Notes: generated by a model from the sequence alone, not told the origin. A stretch of DNA of 64,000 nt from an uncultured Desulfuromonas sp. (GCF_963678835.1 NZ_OY787469.1:3286001-3350000); one strand, 5' to 3'. Counted from the stretch's first letter, positions 40,936 through 50,738 are shown. Numbers and translations are program-made.

Positions 40936-41280
40936 TCATCCCCAGAAAATGCCGGTGGGATCATCGGTGACACAATCAAGCAACCGTTCAATATCCCGAT
41001 CCTCTGGGTGCGGATGGTAGGGAAGCCAGTCTTCATTGCGGTCGGCACTGAACAACCGCCAGACCTGCTGGTGAGGATCTTTTTCAAAACGGGCAATGGC
41101 CGTGGAATACCACAAGTCCACCTTTTCATGGTGGTGACGGGATTCATATAAGGTCAGATGACGACCGCGAATCCGGTAATCGAGACGCAGTTTCGTATTC
41201 AATTCACGGGGAATCCTTATCTCACAATAGGCATTAAACAGCCGCTTTAATCGGATTATTTCAAATTCACTGAGACTCAT
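40936..41280 (-). CDS. DUF3024 protein
   Basis: 114 residues from ATG 41280. FEIIRLKRLFNAYCEIRIP, LRLDYRIRGRHLTLYESR, VDLWYSTAIARFEKDPHQQVWRLFSADRNEDWLPYHPHP and the final FWG follow the DUF3024 pattern. Unknown function, probably soluble. A longer start at 41340 is possible but lies in a region without family similarity. Confidence 0.75.
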   Translation of the reverse strand: MSLSEFEIIRLKRLFNAYCEIRIPRELNTKLRLDYRIRGRHLTLYESRHHHEKVDLWYSTAIARFEKDPHQQVWRLFSADRNEDWLPYHPHPEDRDIERLLDCVTDDPTGIFWG

Positions 41281-41414
41281 AGTCAATCGGGTCCTGTCCA
41301 GCAGCAAGAGGTGGTCAATTTCGTCAAGTTTGTGGGCCATGGAGTACTGTCAGCAGTGTAACAGGAGTCTGTTCTCTACGAAATGAAAACACGGTTGTTA
41401 AACCCAGGACGAAT

Positions 41415-42521
41415 ATGCTAGAACAACCAAGTAGGCGTTCTAATGAATTTCTTTCATTGCAGGAGCAGACAGTGTCTTCATTTCCTCAGGAAGCATCCTC
41501 GTCTCTTCAGGAAAAAAAAACTCAAGGCCGTAAAGTGTGCGAAAAATGCCTCGAGTTAGAAGAGATGACCTCCGCTTTGGAAGAATATATCGGCCGGACT
41601 AACGAACAACTGCTCAAATCCGAAATGTCCGATATGGAATTGGAACAGATTTTTTCCGCCTGCGCCGATCCAATGGTGGTGATCCGCGACGACGGGATCA
41701 TCGTTCGTGCCAACCGCAGCATGCTGGAACATCTCGGCTGTTGTTGCGAAAACGTCATTGGTCATTCCTGCACCGAGCTACTCAGTGAGCAGGAATGTAA
41801 ACTGGCCAACTCCCGTAAGAATAAAAGTCAGACCGATATCGAAATCACCAACGAAGACGGTGAGATCATTAACTATATCATGACCACAACACCACTGGTT
41901 ACCCTTGATGGTACCCCTGGAACCCTGGCTCAATACAAAGACATTACCGACCGCAAAAAAGCCGAGCAGGCCCTGGAAAAAGCCCATGCTGCCCTGGAAC
42001 GCATCGCCCGCATTGACGGTCTGACCCAGATCCCAAACCGCCGCACTTTTGATGAAAGCTTTACCGAGCAATGGCAAAAAAGCCTTGCCGAGCAATCCCC
42101 GCTCTCCATCATCTTGTGCGACATCGACTTTTTCAAACGCTACAACGACACTTACGGTCACCAGCAAGGTGACACCTGTCTGTCCAGTGTGGCCAAAGCC
42201 CTGGAACAGAGCCTGTCCGACAAAAGCGGCGGACTGGTCGCCCGTTACGGTGGTGAGGAGTTCATCTTCCTGTTGCCCGGAACCTCTCTGGAAGAAGCCA
42301 CCGCCCACGCTAGAACCGCACGGCACAATGTTGAGCAACTGGCTTTGGAGCATCAGGCTTCCGAAATCGCCGACAATGTCACCCTGAGTCTCGGAGTCTC
42401 CTGTACCATTCCCCAAAGCGACATGCAGCCACAGCATCTGATTCGTACGGCTGATGAGGCGTTGTATCAGTCTAAGGAAACGGGGCGGAATCGGGTGACG
42501 GCTGTGGAGTTTTCCGGTTAA
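41415..42521 (+). CDS. PAS-GGDEF diguanylate cyclase
   Basis: 368 residues; soluble. A charged N-terminal helix with CEKCLELEEM, a PAS domain (QIFSACADPMVVIRDDGIIVRANRSML...GTLAQYKDITDRKKAEQ), then GGDEF: DGLTQIPNRRTF, CDIDFFKRYNDTYGHQQGD and RYGGEEFIFLLPG. It makes cyclic di-GMP in response to a PAS-sensed signal; several cysteines in the PAS part (LGCCCENVIGHSC) hint at a redox or metal input. A GTG at 41472 with AGGAG six bases before is an alternative start. Confidence 0.92.
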   Translation: MLEQPSRRSNEFLSLQEQTVSSFPQEASSSLQEKKTQGRKVCEKCLELEEMTSALEEYIGRTNEQLLKSEMSDMELEQIFSACADPMVVIRDDGIIVRANRSMLEHLGCCCENVIGHSCTELLSEQECKLANSRKNKSQTDIEITNEDGEIINYIMTTTPLVTLDGTPGTLAQYKDITDRKKAEQALEKAHAALERIARIDGLTQIPNRRTFDESFTEQWQKSLAEQSPLSIILCDIDFFKRYNDTYGHQQGDTCLSSVAKALEQSLSDKSGGLVARYGGEEFIFLLPGTSLEEATAHARTARHNVEQLALEHQASEIADNVTLSLGVSCTIPQSDMQPQHLIRTADEALYQSKETGRNRVTAVEFSG

Positions 42522-42689
42522 TTTCCTCTCAATTTCACCTTATTTTATGAATCAGATGAGCGAGAGCTGTTGCTTGAAATTTTTTGCGTCAGCAAGGAAG
42601 GAGCTATAGTCGTTCTATGGCGACGACCGATAACGCTGCTGACGTGAAAAAGATCTGCAACAACTCCGTGAAGGCTGATTGATGACAAC

Positions 42690-45125
42690 CCCTTGGGAGT
42701 CGATTTTGCTCCCCTTTTGTCGACGCAAAAGGGGACCGAAGTGCGGGCGCGGAAGCCCGCGTCACGTGGGTACCAACATCGCGAACGGATGACGTTCGCT
42801 GGTGCGATTCGTTTCGGATGACGAACCACTGAAGGTCAAGGTCACAGTCAAGACCGCCGGGTTTCGTCCCGGCAGCCGACAGCCTTTTGACTAGCCGCTC
42901 AAAAGGATGCAAAAACCAGCTGAACACCTCCTGAACCTGGATCCACCGACAATGGGTCTGTTTCCGTTATGCTTCACAGATTCGGCTCGCCGCCCTTTTG
43001 GTCGGCGAATCTTGCGTCTCATCAGCCATGGCGTAAAACGTTGATAACAGGCTTGCGCCTCACTCTATTTCTTCCGTGGCCCCGCTCAAGCGGGTGGGAC
43101 GGTGCCCACCCTTGCGGCAGAGTGTCATTTAGCAGCCAAGCCCTCCCGTTCAGCAGCACCGAACGCAATGAACGTCAGCGCAATGGTTGTCGGCAACCTG
43201 TCTGAGCGTCAGCGAGTTTTGCCGACATTGCGATGTAAGAGAATGGAGAGAGGGAACCCGATAGGGTGCAATGACGGGAGTCGATTTTGCTCCCCTTTTG
43301 TCGACGCAAAAGGGGGCCGACGGGCGGGCGCGGAAGCCCGCGTCACGTGGGTACCAACATCGCGAACGGATGATGTTCGCCAAAGCGGTCAGTTTCGGAT
43401 GACGAAGCACTGAAGAGCAAGATCAAAGTCAAGGTCGCCGGGTTTCGTCCCGGCAGCCGACATACTTTTGACTGGCCGCTCAAAAGGATGCAAAAACCAG
43501 CTTGAACACCTCCTGAACCTGGATCCACCGACAATGCGTCTGTTTCCGTTATGCGTCACGGATTCGGCTCGCCGCCCTTTTGGTCGGCGAATCTTGCGTC
43601 TCATCAGCCATGGCGTAAAACGTTGATAACAGGCTTGCGCCTCACTCTATTTCTTCCGTGGCCCCGATCAAGCGGGTGGGACGGTGCCCACCCTTGCGGC
43701 AGAGTGTCATTTAGCAGCCAAGCCCTCCCGTTCAGCAGCACCGAACGCAATGAACGTCAGCGCAATGGTTGTCGGCAACCTGTTTGAGCGGTAGCGAGTT
43801 TTGCCGACATTGCGATGTAAGAGAATGGAGAGAGGGAACCCGATAGGGTGCAATGACGGGAGTCGATTTTGCCTCCCTTTTGTCGACGCAAAAGGGAGCC
43901 GACGGGCGGGCGCGGAAGCCCGCGTCATGTGGGTACCATCATTGCAAACGGATGAGGTTAGACAGAGCAATCCTTTCCGAATGACGAACCATTGAAGATC
44001 AAAGTCAAGACCGCCGGGTCTCGTCCCGGCAGCCGACATACTTTTGACTAGCCGCTCAAAAGTATGCAAAAGCCAGCTGAACACCTCCTGCCCCTCAGAT
44101 CAACCGACACTGTGTCTGTTTCCGCTATGCTTTGCAGATCCGGCTCGCCGCCCTTTAGGCCGGCGAATCATGCAACTCATCATCTTTGGCGTAAAACGTT
44201 GATAACAACCTTAAGTCGCGCTCTATCTCTGGTGTGGTACCGATCAAGCGGGCGGGACGGTGCCCGCCCTGCAGTCGTGTGTTATTCAGCAGCCAAGCTC
44301 TCCCGTTCAGCAGCGCCGAACGAAGAGAACGGTCAGCGCGATGGTCGTCGGCAACCTGTTTGAGCGTCAGCGAGTTTTGCCGACATCGCGGTGTTAGTAA
44401 ACGCAGAGAGGGAACCCGTAAGGGCGCAATGACGGGAGTCGATTTTGCGGTACTTTTGTCGACGCAAAAGTGCCCCGACGTGCGGGCGCGGAAGCCCGCG
44501 TCACGTGGGTACCACCTTCGCGAACGGATGAAGTTCGCCAGCGCGGTCAGTTTCGGATGACGAACCACTGAAGAGCAAGATCAAAGTCAAGGTCGCCGGG
44601 TTTCGTCCCGGCAGCCGACATCCTTTTGACTGGCCGCTCAAAAGGATGCAAAAACCGGCTTGAACTTCTCCTGAACCTGGCCCCACCTACACTGAGTCTG
44701 TTTCCGTAATGCTTCACGGATTCGGCTCGCCGCCCTTTAGGTCGGCGAATCTTGCGTCTCATCAGCCATGGCGTAAAACGTTGATAACAACCGCCCGGCT
44801 CGTTTTACTTCTTCCGTGGCACCGATCTAACGGGTGGGACGGTGCCCACCCTTCAATCGTGGGTTATTTAGCAACCAAGCCCTCCCGTTCAGCAGCACCG
44901 AACGCAATGAGCGTCAACGCGATGGTTGTCGGCAACCTGTTTGAGGACTGATGCCGACTGGGCGAGTTTTGCCGACATCGCGATGTAAGGGAATGGAGAG
45001 AGGGAACCCGCCAGGGTGCAATGGTCGGGAGTCGATTTTGCGCCACTTTTGTCGACGCAAAAGTGGTCCGACGTGCGGGCGCGGAAGCCCGCGTCATGTG
45101 GGTACCATCAAGGCAAACGGATGAA
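42690..45125. repeat. Family A tandem array, four units plus a partial
   Basis: A partial unit (42690-42828) is followed by four head-to-tail units: 42829-43409, 43410-43991, 43992-44567 and 44568-45125 (581, 582, 576, 558 bp). Each holds the same chain of hairpins: CGGG-TCGTCCCG, CCTTTTGA/TCAAAAGG, GGGTGGGACGGTGCCCACCC, a long TGTCGGCAA/TTGCCGACA stem, a C..CTTTTGTCGACGCAAAAG..G stem, and GCGGGCGCGGAAGCCCGC. Frames are open on both strands but are not conserved between units, so it is judged non-coding. Stem changes between units are often compensated. Confidence 0.9.
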
Positions 45126-45144
45126 GCTGACCATCGCAACGATT

Positions 45145-45187
45145 CCCCCAAAACAAAACTGGCAGAGTGGACTCACCACTCTGCCAG
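45145..45187 (-). terminator. Terminator of the aas operon
   Basis: CTGGCAGAGTGG/CCACTCTGCCAG (12-bp perfect stem, 5-base loop), followed on the minus strand by TTTTGTTTTG. Confidence 0.92.
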
Positions 45188-45213
45188 CGTTTTCATCGAT
45201 CTTAAATAATAAC

Positions 45214-47853
45214 CTACTCCGCCAGCATCTCTCGCAAAGCGCGATAATTGGTCTTACCGGTACCGAGCACCGGAATCTCATCCACCATACGGATCTGACG
45301 GATATTATGCAGCGGCGACAACCCGGCATCACGAATCACCTGATTCACCTGCTCGCGTTCCAGCGGTACCCGACTGAACAGCACCAGCTCAGCATGGGTA
45401 TCCGGATTGATCGCTTCCACGGCAATCAACGGTCCGTCTCCATCCACGGCAACATTTTGTAACTCAGGTGCTGCACCAATCGTCTCCTCAATCGCCGGCA
45501 GGGAAATCATCTCACCACCGAGCTTGACAAAGCGTTTGAGCCGTCCGCAAAAGGTCAAACCACCTTGTTCGTTGCGCCGAACCAGATCGCCGGTGTTATA
45601 CCAGGCTTTGCCGTCAAGCACGATAAACGGTGATTTGACACTCTTTTCAAGATAGCCGTTAAACACATTCGGCCCGCGCACCACCAGGATACCGGCTTGA
45701 TCCTCGGGCAACGGCTGCATGGTTTCCGGATGAACCAGTTGGTAGTCCATCGACGGCATCACTTGGCCGATGGTGCCCGGCACCGGGTTGTTCGGCGCAT
45801 TCACGCTGACCAGCGGCGAGCATTCGGTTACACCATAGCCCTCACACACTGTTGCTTGAGGACAACGCTCTGCAAGCAGTTGATAAGTGGATTCCGGGCA
45901 TTTTTCCGCACCGGTAAAGATCAAACGCAGGCTCTGCAACTGATTTTCATGGGCAGAACCGGCAATGGCGGCGAGAAAGGTCGGCGTACCCACCACCACC
46001 GAGCAGCGGTAGGCCTCCACATGTTGCGCCAGAATCGCCCCATCGGTCGGGTTGGGATAATAGGCAGTACGCAGTCCCAGGCATAACGGCATGACAATGG
46101 TGCCGGATAAACCAAGAGAGTGAAACGGCGGCAGCATCCCCAACAGGCGATCACTTTCTTTGAGCGGAATCACCTGGGTCATGTCGTCCATGTTGGTGAG
46201 GATGTTACGATGGCTCAGCGGTACTGACTTTGGCAACGCCTCACTGCCGCTGGTGAACAACACGGCAGCGGTATCATGAATCTCTTTGGTGGATAAAAAG
46301 AAGCTGAAAAACTGCCCTTTCAGGCGTGCTTTGAGTTTATCGACAAGAGTTAACTGACCCACCAGGTTTTCCATGGCCATCCACTCGGCATCCACCTTGC
46401 CCACGTCAACACCACGCGTCCTGAGTTTTTCGATTAACAGGGCCGATGTCAACACGCGGGTTGTGCCGGTTTGTTCCAAAGCATGAGATAGGTAGCGTTC
46501 GCCGGTGGTCCAATTGAGCAACACCGGGCGCTTGCCACTGAACACCACCGCCAGCCAACACAGACAAGCTGCTAACGACGACGGCAACATAATGGCGATA
46601 GAGCCGTCTTCAATCTCACGCAACACCGGCTGCAGCGCCAACACACCGGTCAACAGTTGACGCCAGGTTTTCGCCCCGCCCTGCTGATCGGCAACAATCA
46701 CTTGGTCCGGGTTGTTCTTGGCCTGATAAAGAATCAACTCAGTAAGATTATCTGCCTGACGAAACGCCAAGGTCTTATCCGAGCGCTGATCAAACCAGCC
46801 ATCCGCCACCGGCTTGAGCGGCTCCGCAGCAAAACCAAGACCTTCGCCACGCGCGGCCAGCAGGCAATCGGACACCCGCTGCAAGGCATCAAGATTTTCG
46901 ACATCAACGCTAAATTCCTCATTCAACCAGGTCAAAAATTCCATCACTGCCAAACTGTCAAGCCCCAGATCATAGGCCAGGGTCATGTCATCTTTAATCT
47001 TATGATGCCCACTGATCTCCTTGAGTTTTTCTTCCACCAGTTGCCGTGTGGCCGCTGGAATATGACTGGCATCGCTGGAAAACTGCGCTTGAGGCGGTGC
47101 AGGCAACTCACAGGTCTGATTGCCCTGCCAAAAATAATCGGGCACGGTAAAGGCCGGTTGCGTCACCTCATTGTAAAAGGTTTCCAGATACCCATTGATC
47201 TCCTGGCGGCTGCCTTGGCGGGGAAAATCCGTCTCTTCGATAAATTCGACGGTCACGGTGCGCTTGGGCATGAACACCAGACCATTGACCAGCAGTTTCG
47301 GCAACATGGTCAACAGCGTTTTAAAGAAGTGGGGTTTATCGCCGTGGGCACGGCTGAACCGGCTGCCCCATAATCCCGAGGTACGCACCAGTACCACCCG
47401 TGCTTCAGGCACGGCTTTGACCAGACGATCGACGGCACTACTGCCACGCAACTCCTCATTGGGACCACGATAGATCCGGCCAGCCGGATACACCAGCAAA
47501 TGCTCGCCCTGCTCCAGGCTGCGCTCCATCAACTGCAGCGCCTCGGCAACATCACCACGCTCGCCCTGATTGCTCTGCTGACTCAGGTCGGGAATCAACA
47601 ACGCCTGCATTTTATTAAGAAGAAATCCGGTCACCGGATGATCTGCCTGAGCCCGGTCTGCCAATGGGCGTACGGTAAAATGTTGCTGCAACGCCACGTT
47701 GACAATCAGTGGGTCGACCAATGCCGGATGGTTGGGCAAAAACAACATCCCCACCTTGCCGTCACGACGGATTTTATCAAGACCTTTTATGTCAATGCGA
47801 TAGCGCAAGCGCAACAGGGTGCGCAAGATAAACAGGAAAAATGATCTAAACAC
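45214..47853 (-). CDS. aas: Aas-type acyltransferase/acyl-ACP synthetase with internal ACP domain
   Basis: 879 residues from a GTG (AAGGAGG six bases upstream). Three parts: PlsC acyltransferase (NHPALVDP, VYPAGRIYRG), an acyl-carrier domain around residues 280-345 with the phosphopantetheine serine in DLGLDSLAVMEF, and an AMP-forming ligase (LFTSGSEALPKSVPLSHRN, GYGVTECSPLVS, WYNTGDLVRR). E. coli Aas (719 residues) lacks the carrier domain. Role: re-acylation of lysophospholipids using free fatty acids. In operon with lplT. Confidence 0.9.
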   Translation of the reverse strand: MFRSFFLFILRTLLRLRYRIDIKGLDKIRRDGKVGMLFLPNHPALVDPLIVNVALQQHFTVRPLADRAQADHPVTGFLLNKMQALLIPDLSQQSNQGERGDVAEALQLMERSLEQGEHLLVYPAGRIYRGPNEELRGSSAVDRLVKAVPEARVVLVRTSGLWGSRFSRAHGDKPHFFKTLLTMLPKLLVNGLVFMPKRTVTVEFIEETDFPRQGSRQEINGYLETFYNEVTQPAFTVPDYFWQGNQTCELPAPPQAQFSSDASHIPAATRQLVEEKLKEISGHHKIKDDMTLAYDLGLDSLAVMEFLTWLNEEFSVDVENLDALQRVSDCLLAARGEGLGFAAEPLKPVADGWFDQRSDKTLAFRQADNLTELILYQAKNNPDQVIVADQQGGAKTWRQLLTGVLALQPVLREIEDGSIAIMLPSSLAACLCWLAVVFSGKRPVLLNWTTGERYLSHALEQTGTTRVLTSALLIEKLRTRGVDVGKVDAEWMAMENLVGQLTLVDKLKARLKGQFFSFFLSTKEIHDTAAVLFTSGSEALPKSVPLSHRNILTNMDDMTQVIPLKESDRLLGMLPPFHSLGLSGTIVMPLCLGLRTAYYPNPTDGAILAQHVEAYRCSVVVGTPTFLAAIAGSAHENQLQSLRLIFTGAEKCPESTYQLLAERCPQATVCEGYGVTECSPLVSVNAPNNPVPGTIGQVMPSMDYQLVHPETMQPLPEDQAGILVVRGPNVFNGYLEKSVKSPFIVLDGKAWYNTGDLVRRNEQGGLTFCGRLKRFVKLGGEMISLPAIEETIGAAPELQNVAVDGDGPLIAVEAINPDTHAELVLFSRVPLEREQVNQVIRDAGLSPLHNIRQIRMVDEIPVLGTGKTNYRALREMLAE

Positions 47854-49108
47854 GCCATGCCTCCTTGGTGAGCAATTGAAAAAACACCACGGCCATTGTC
47901 AAAGTTAACATACCACACACTACCATGCCCCAGGCGGGACTCAAGGTCGCGTCTAATAAAGTGAACAGTTGTCCGGAAAACAGGATGCCGCTGAACGCGC
48001 CAAAGTTGGACACGGAGATCACCCGTCCCCGTTCATGATCGGCCGGCCGAACCTGAATAAAACTGGACTGAGGGATGATAAAGATGCCACCACAACAACC
48101 GCTGACCGACAGGGCCACGAACAGCACCGGCAATTGAACCACCTGAGGCAAAAGCGGTGCCAGACCACTGACCGTCAGCCCAATGCCAAGACCCACCGCT
48201 GATGGCACCACCACATGAGTCCAGCGATCGACCCGAGTCAGCCGTGCGGACAGGAACGACCCGGCACAGATCCCCACCATCAAAGCAACGATCAGCAGAC
48301 TGGTCAACGTTGAGCTGTAGCCCAACTGTTGAACACCGAGGGTGTTGATCACCAGCACCACCAGCGACGCCATGAAATAAAAGAACGCATCACCGATAAT
48401 GGCCAGAAACAAGGGTCGGTCCTGACGCAGCCGCCACAAATCACAAGCCGAATGCCACGGTCCCAGCCAGGGAAACGGTGTCTTTGTGCCCTGTGCCGGA
48501 CGTTTAACCACACCAAAGCTGCACACCACGCCAATCAGTGACACCACAACCACGCCGATGCCGACCACCAGACGTCCGTCATAAAAATGATCCTCGGCAA
48601 TACCGCGATCCAACGCAATACCAGCCAGGGCAATGCCCATGAGAATGGCCAGTGTGGTCACCAACTTGAGCACCGCATTGGCCTTGGTCACATAAACGCT
48701 GGGGTAGAGTTCCGGAATGGAGCCGTTAATGGCCGGACCAAACAGAGTGGATTGCAGCGACATGATAAACACCATGGCCAGAATTCCGTTCCAGTGCAGG
48801 GTGATCACGCCCCAGGCGCCCACCAGCATGGCCAGCAGTTCGAGAAACTTGACGCCAATCACCACATGCTTCTTGCTGTAGCGATCGGCCAGCCAACCAG
48901 CTCCGGCGGAAAACAGGATAAACGGCAGCGCAAACAAGGTGGTGGCCGTGCCCTGCAATTGGGTCATGGCCGTGCTGACGGCCAGCAGCAACGCAACCTG
49001 TTTGAAAAAGTTATCGTTGAAAGCTCCGAGAAAATAGGTGGCGGCCATGGCAATAAACTTGCTGCGCCCCTGACGAATCTGTTCCTGAACGTGCGGGTCA
49101 TATGACAT
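47846..49108 (-). CDS. lplT: LplT-like lysophospholipid transporter (MFS)
   Basis: 420 residues from ATG 49108 (GGAGGGA upstream). Twelve-helix MFS protein; TYFLGAFNDNFFKQVALLLAV and GWLADRYSKKHVVIGVKFLELLAM are typical of LplT. It flips lysophospholipids into the inner leaflet, where Aas re-acylates them. It overlaps aas by 8 bp and the CPBP gene by 11 bp. Confidence 0.9.
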   Translation of the reverse strand: MSYDPHVQEQIRQGRSKFIAMAATYFLGAFNDNFFKQVALLLAVSTAMTQLQGTATTLFALPFILFSAGAGWLADRYSKKHVVIGVKFLELLAMLVGAWGVITLHWNGILAMVFIMSLQSTLFGPAINGSIPELYPSVYVTKANAVLKLVTTLAILMGIALAGIALDRGIAEDHFYDGRLVVGIGVVVVSLIGVVCSFGVVKRPAQGTKTPFPWLGPWHSACDLWRLRQDRPLFLAIIGDAFFYFMASLVVLVINTLGVQQLGYSSTLTSLLIVALMVGICAGSFLSARLTRVDRWTHVVVPSAVGLGIGLTVSGLAPLLPQVVQLPVLFVALSVSGCCGGIFIIPQSSFIQVRPADHERGRVISVSNFGAFSGILFSGQLFTLLDATLSPAWGMVVCGMLTLTMAVVFFQLLTKEAWRV

Positions 49109-49787
49109 GAGTCCCTCCGAGTAATTGCCAGCCGATCCATAACAAAGCGACATCGGCAATCAGGTGACTGACATAGCAGTCGACAAGTGAAACCCCACGA
49201 GTGCGCATCCAGCTCCACAGAGCCCCGGCAACCATGGTGGCGAATGTGAAAAATAACGTAATCGGTAAAGAGAAATAAACAATTAAAGTGAAATAATGGT
49301 GCAAGCCAAACCCGATACCTCCTAATACGACCACCCAAACGGTGGCTAATCTGCGCTCTTTAAGCCGTTCAAACACAAAGCCGCGCCAGTACCATTCTTC
49401 CAGCAGGCTGTTAACCATGGCGATAAACAGCGCCACGCTCCAGTAATGGTCAAGCAGATTCAATGAGGTGAGTTTGGCGGCAATGGCGTCGCCATTGATT
49501 TGGCCCTGAAACAGCATCAGCCAGGCGACAAAAATCACCGCACCAAGCACAATACCGCTGATCAGGCCCCAAAGGCCACGTGTCACCTTGACGCCGGCCT
49601 GACGTGATGCCGCGATCACAGAGCGAAGACGCCAGACCACAAACGGAGCCACCACCAGCACCACCTTGGACAGCGGATAAAGTACCTGCGGCCACCATTG
49701 AAGGGTGAACGATGTCCAGGTGGCCAGCGCGGGAAACACCAGCCAAAGCGTCAGCCACGCCCAGGCTTTGGTCTCAGTGCGCATCAT
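49098..49787 (-). CDS. CPBP-family intramembrane protease
   Basis: 229 residues, about seven membrane helices. The diagnostic EEWYWRGFVFERL (Glu-Glu plus Arg) near residue 115 and a later GFGLHHYF with the metal-binding His, then HLIADVALL, match CPBP/Abi proteases (Rce1-like). Targets unknown. Cotranscribed with tetR, lplT and aas, so perhaps linked to membrane lipid repair. Confidence 0.85.
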   Translation of the reverse strand: MMRTETKAWAWLTLWLVFPALATWTSFTLQWWPQVLYPLSKVVLVVAPFVVWRLRSVIAASRQAGVKVTRGLWGLISGIVLGAVIFVAWLMLFQGQINGDAIAAKLTSLNLLDHYWSVALFIAMVNSLLEEWYWRGFVFERLKERRLATVWVVVLGGIGFGLHHYFTLIVYFSLPITLFFTFATMVAGALWSWMRTRGVSLVDCYVSHLIADVALLWIGWQLLGGTHVI

Positions 49788-50343
49788 CCACCTCCAGCAT
49801 GCGACACGCGGCCCGACTCACTTCAGCAACCACCTCTTCGGTCAGTAAGGGAATCCGTCCGTAACGGTGCATCACCAGTGGCTGCATGACAGCGCCCATC
49901 ACCATGGCCGCCATTAAAACGGCATCGCCCTGCTTCTCGCCATGCAGCTCGTCAACGAAACGGATGATCACATCATTGGGGTTGGTCTGCGCTTCGAGAT
50001 CTTCCTCGGGAAACCCATGCTGCGTGAGCAGAATAAAGGTAAAGCGGGTCGGAGACTGCTGATAATAGTCGTAAGTATAGTCGATGGCTTTCACCAGCCG
50101 CTGCGCAGCGGGAATCTCCTCAGCCAGCAGTGCGGCAAATGGCGTGGTAAAACGGTCAATCTCGCGCTGAAACAGCGCCCAGGCCATCGCGTCTTTACTG
50201 GGATAGTGCTTATACAGCGCCCCTTCCGTTACCCCGGCTTCCCGGGCAATATCGCGAATCACCGTGCGCGCCAACCCTTTGGTGGCAAACAGGCGAATGG
50301 CGGCTTCTTCGATCACTTCTTTTTTCAGATTAGGTCGTCCCAT
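49774..50343 (-). CDS. TetR-family regulator of the lipid operon
   Basis: 189 residues from ATG 50343 (GGAGG five bases before). N-terminal HTH (EEAAIRLFATKGLARTVIRDIAREAGVTEGALYKHYPSKDAMAWAL) is a textbook TetR domain; the C-terminal part should bind a ligand, plausibly an acyl compound given the downstream genes. It probably represses its own operon through the palindrome at 50355. Confidence 0.92.
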   Translation of the reverse strand: MGRPNLKKEVIEEAAIRLFATKGLARTVIRDIAREAGVTEGALYKHYPSKDAMAWALFQREIDRFTTPFAALLAEEIPAAQRLVKAIDYTYDYYQQSPTRFTFILLTQHGFPEEDLEAQTNPNDVIIRFVDELHGEKQGDAVLMAAMVMGAVMQPLVMHRYGRIPLLTEEVVAEVSRAACRMLEVDDAH

Positions 50344-50354
50344 GGCGTCCTCCA

Positions 50355-50382
50355 TTTAGTAAGTAAACATTTACTTACTAAA
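50355..50382. promoter_or_regulatory. Palindromic operator of the TetR regulator
   Basis: TTTAGTAAGTAAA and TTTACTTACTAAA, 13-bp perfect arms 2 bp apart, lie 12 bp before the tetR ATG. Size and symmetry fit a TetR/FadR-type dimer site. Confidence 0.85.
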
Positions 50383-50403
50383 TAAATCATGGCCCGTCAA
50401 CAC

Positions 50404-50446
50404 AAAAAAAGCCGGGACAGGAAATTTCCTGCTCCGGCTTTTCAGT
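50404..50446. terminator. Bidirectional terminator-like hairpin
   Basis: AAAAGCCGG...CAGGAAATTTCCTG...CCGGCTTTT with A- and T-runs outside. It can stop transcription coming from the parvulin gene on the right. Confidence 0.75.
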
Positions 50447-50470
50447 GGTTCTTTAAATTTTCTGGTGGGT

Positions 50471-50630
50471 TTAACAGGCTGTTGAAAAACAGCCTATGGA
50501 GTCCATGGACGGGCGACCAAAATCAAGGACATGTTTTCAAGTGCTTGATTTTGGTCGCAAGACGGAAATCGCATTTTCGGCTTGCGTCGTTGAAAAGGCC
50601 CCGGATGGGACTTTTTCAACACCCTGTTAA
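50471..50630. mobile_element. Family B MITE-like element, complete copy
   Basis: 160 bp with terminal inverted repeats TTAACAGGCTGTTGAAAAA and TTTTTCAACACCCTGTTAA (18 of 19 pair). Inside: an inverted ACCAAAATCAAG/CTTGATTTTGGT and the core CGGAAATCGCATTTTCGGCTTG. Best copy of the family here; it has no coding capacity. Confidence 0.85.
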
Positions 50631-50644
50631 GCTTTAAAACCTAT

Positions 50645-50738
50645 GAACCACAGAGACACGGAGCCACGGAGAAACCTAAAAACCCTGGGTTTTGATCTTT
50701 CTCCGTGTCTCTGTGCCTTATCTCCGTGGTGAACACCT
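50645..50738. repeat. Family E inverted repeat
   Basis: CACAGAGACACGGAG (50649-50663) and CTCCGTGTCTCTGTG (50701-50715) are perfect 15-bp arms, with partial copies beside each. This kind of repeat is common between genes in many bacteria. It may terminate the parvulin transcript. Confidence 0.8.

Noticed and set aside
42545-45151. Many 60-140-codon frames on both strands within the family A array
   Set aside because: They change start, stop and frame between units, while the hairpins are conserved; the WYPRDAGFRAR-type peptides are translations of the repeat.
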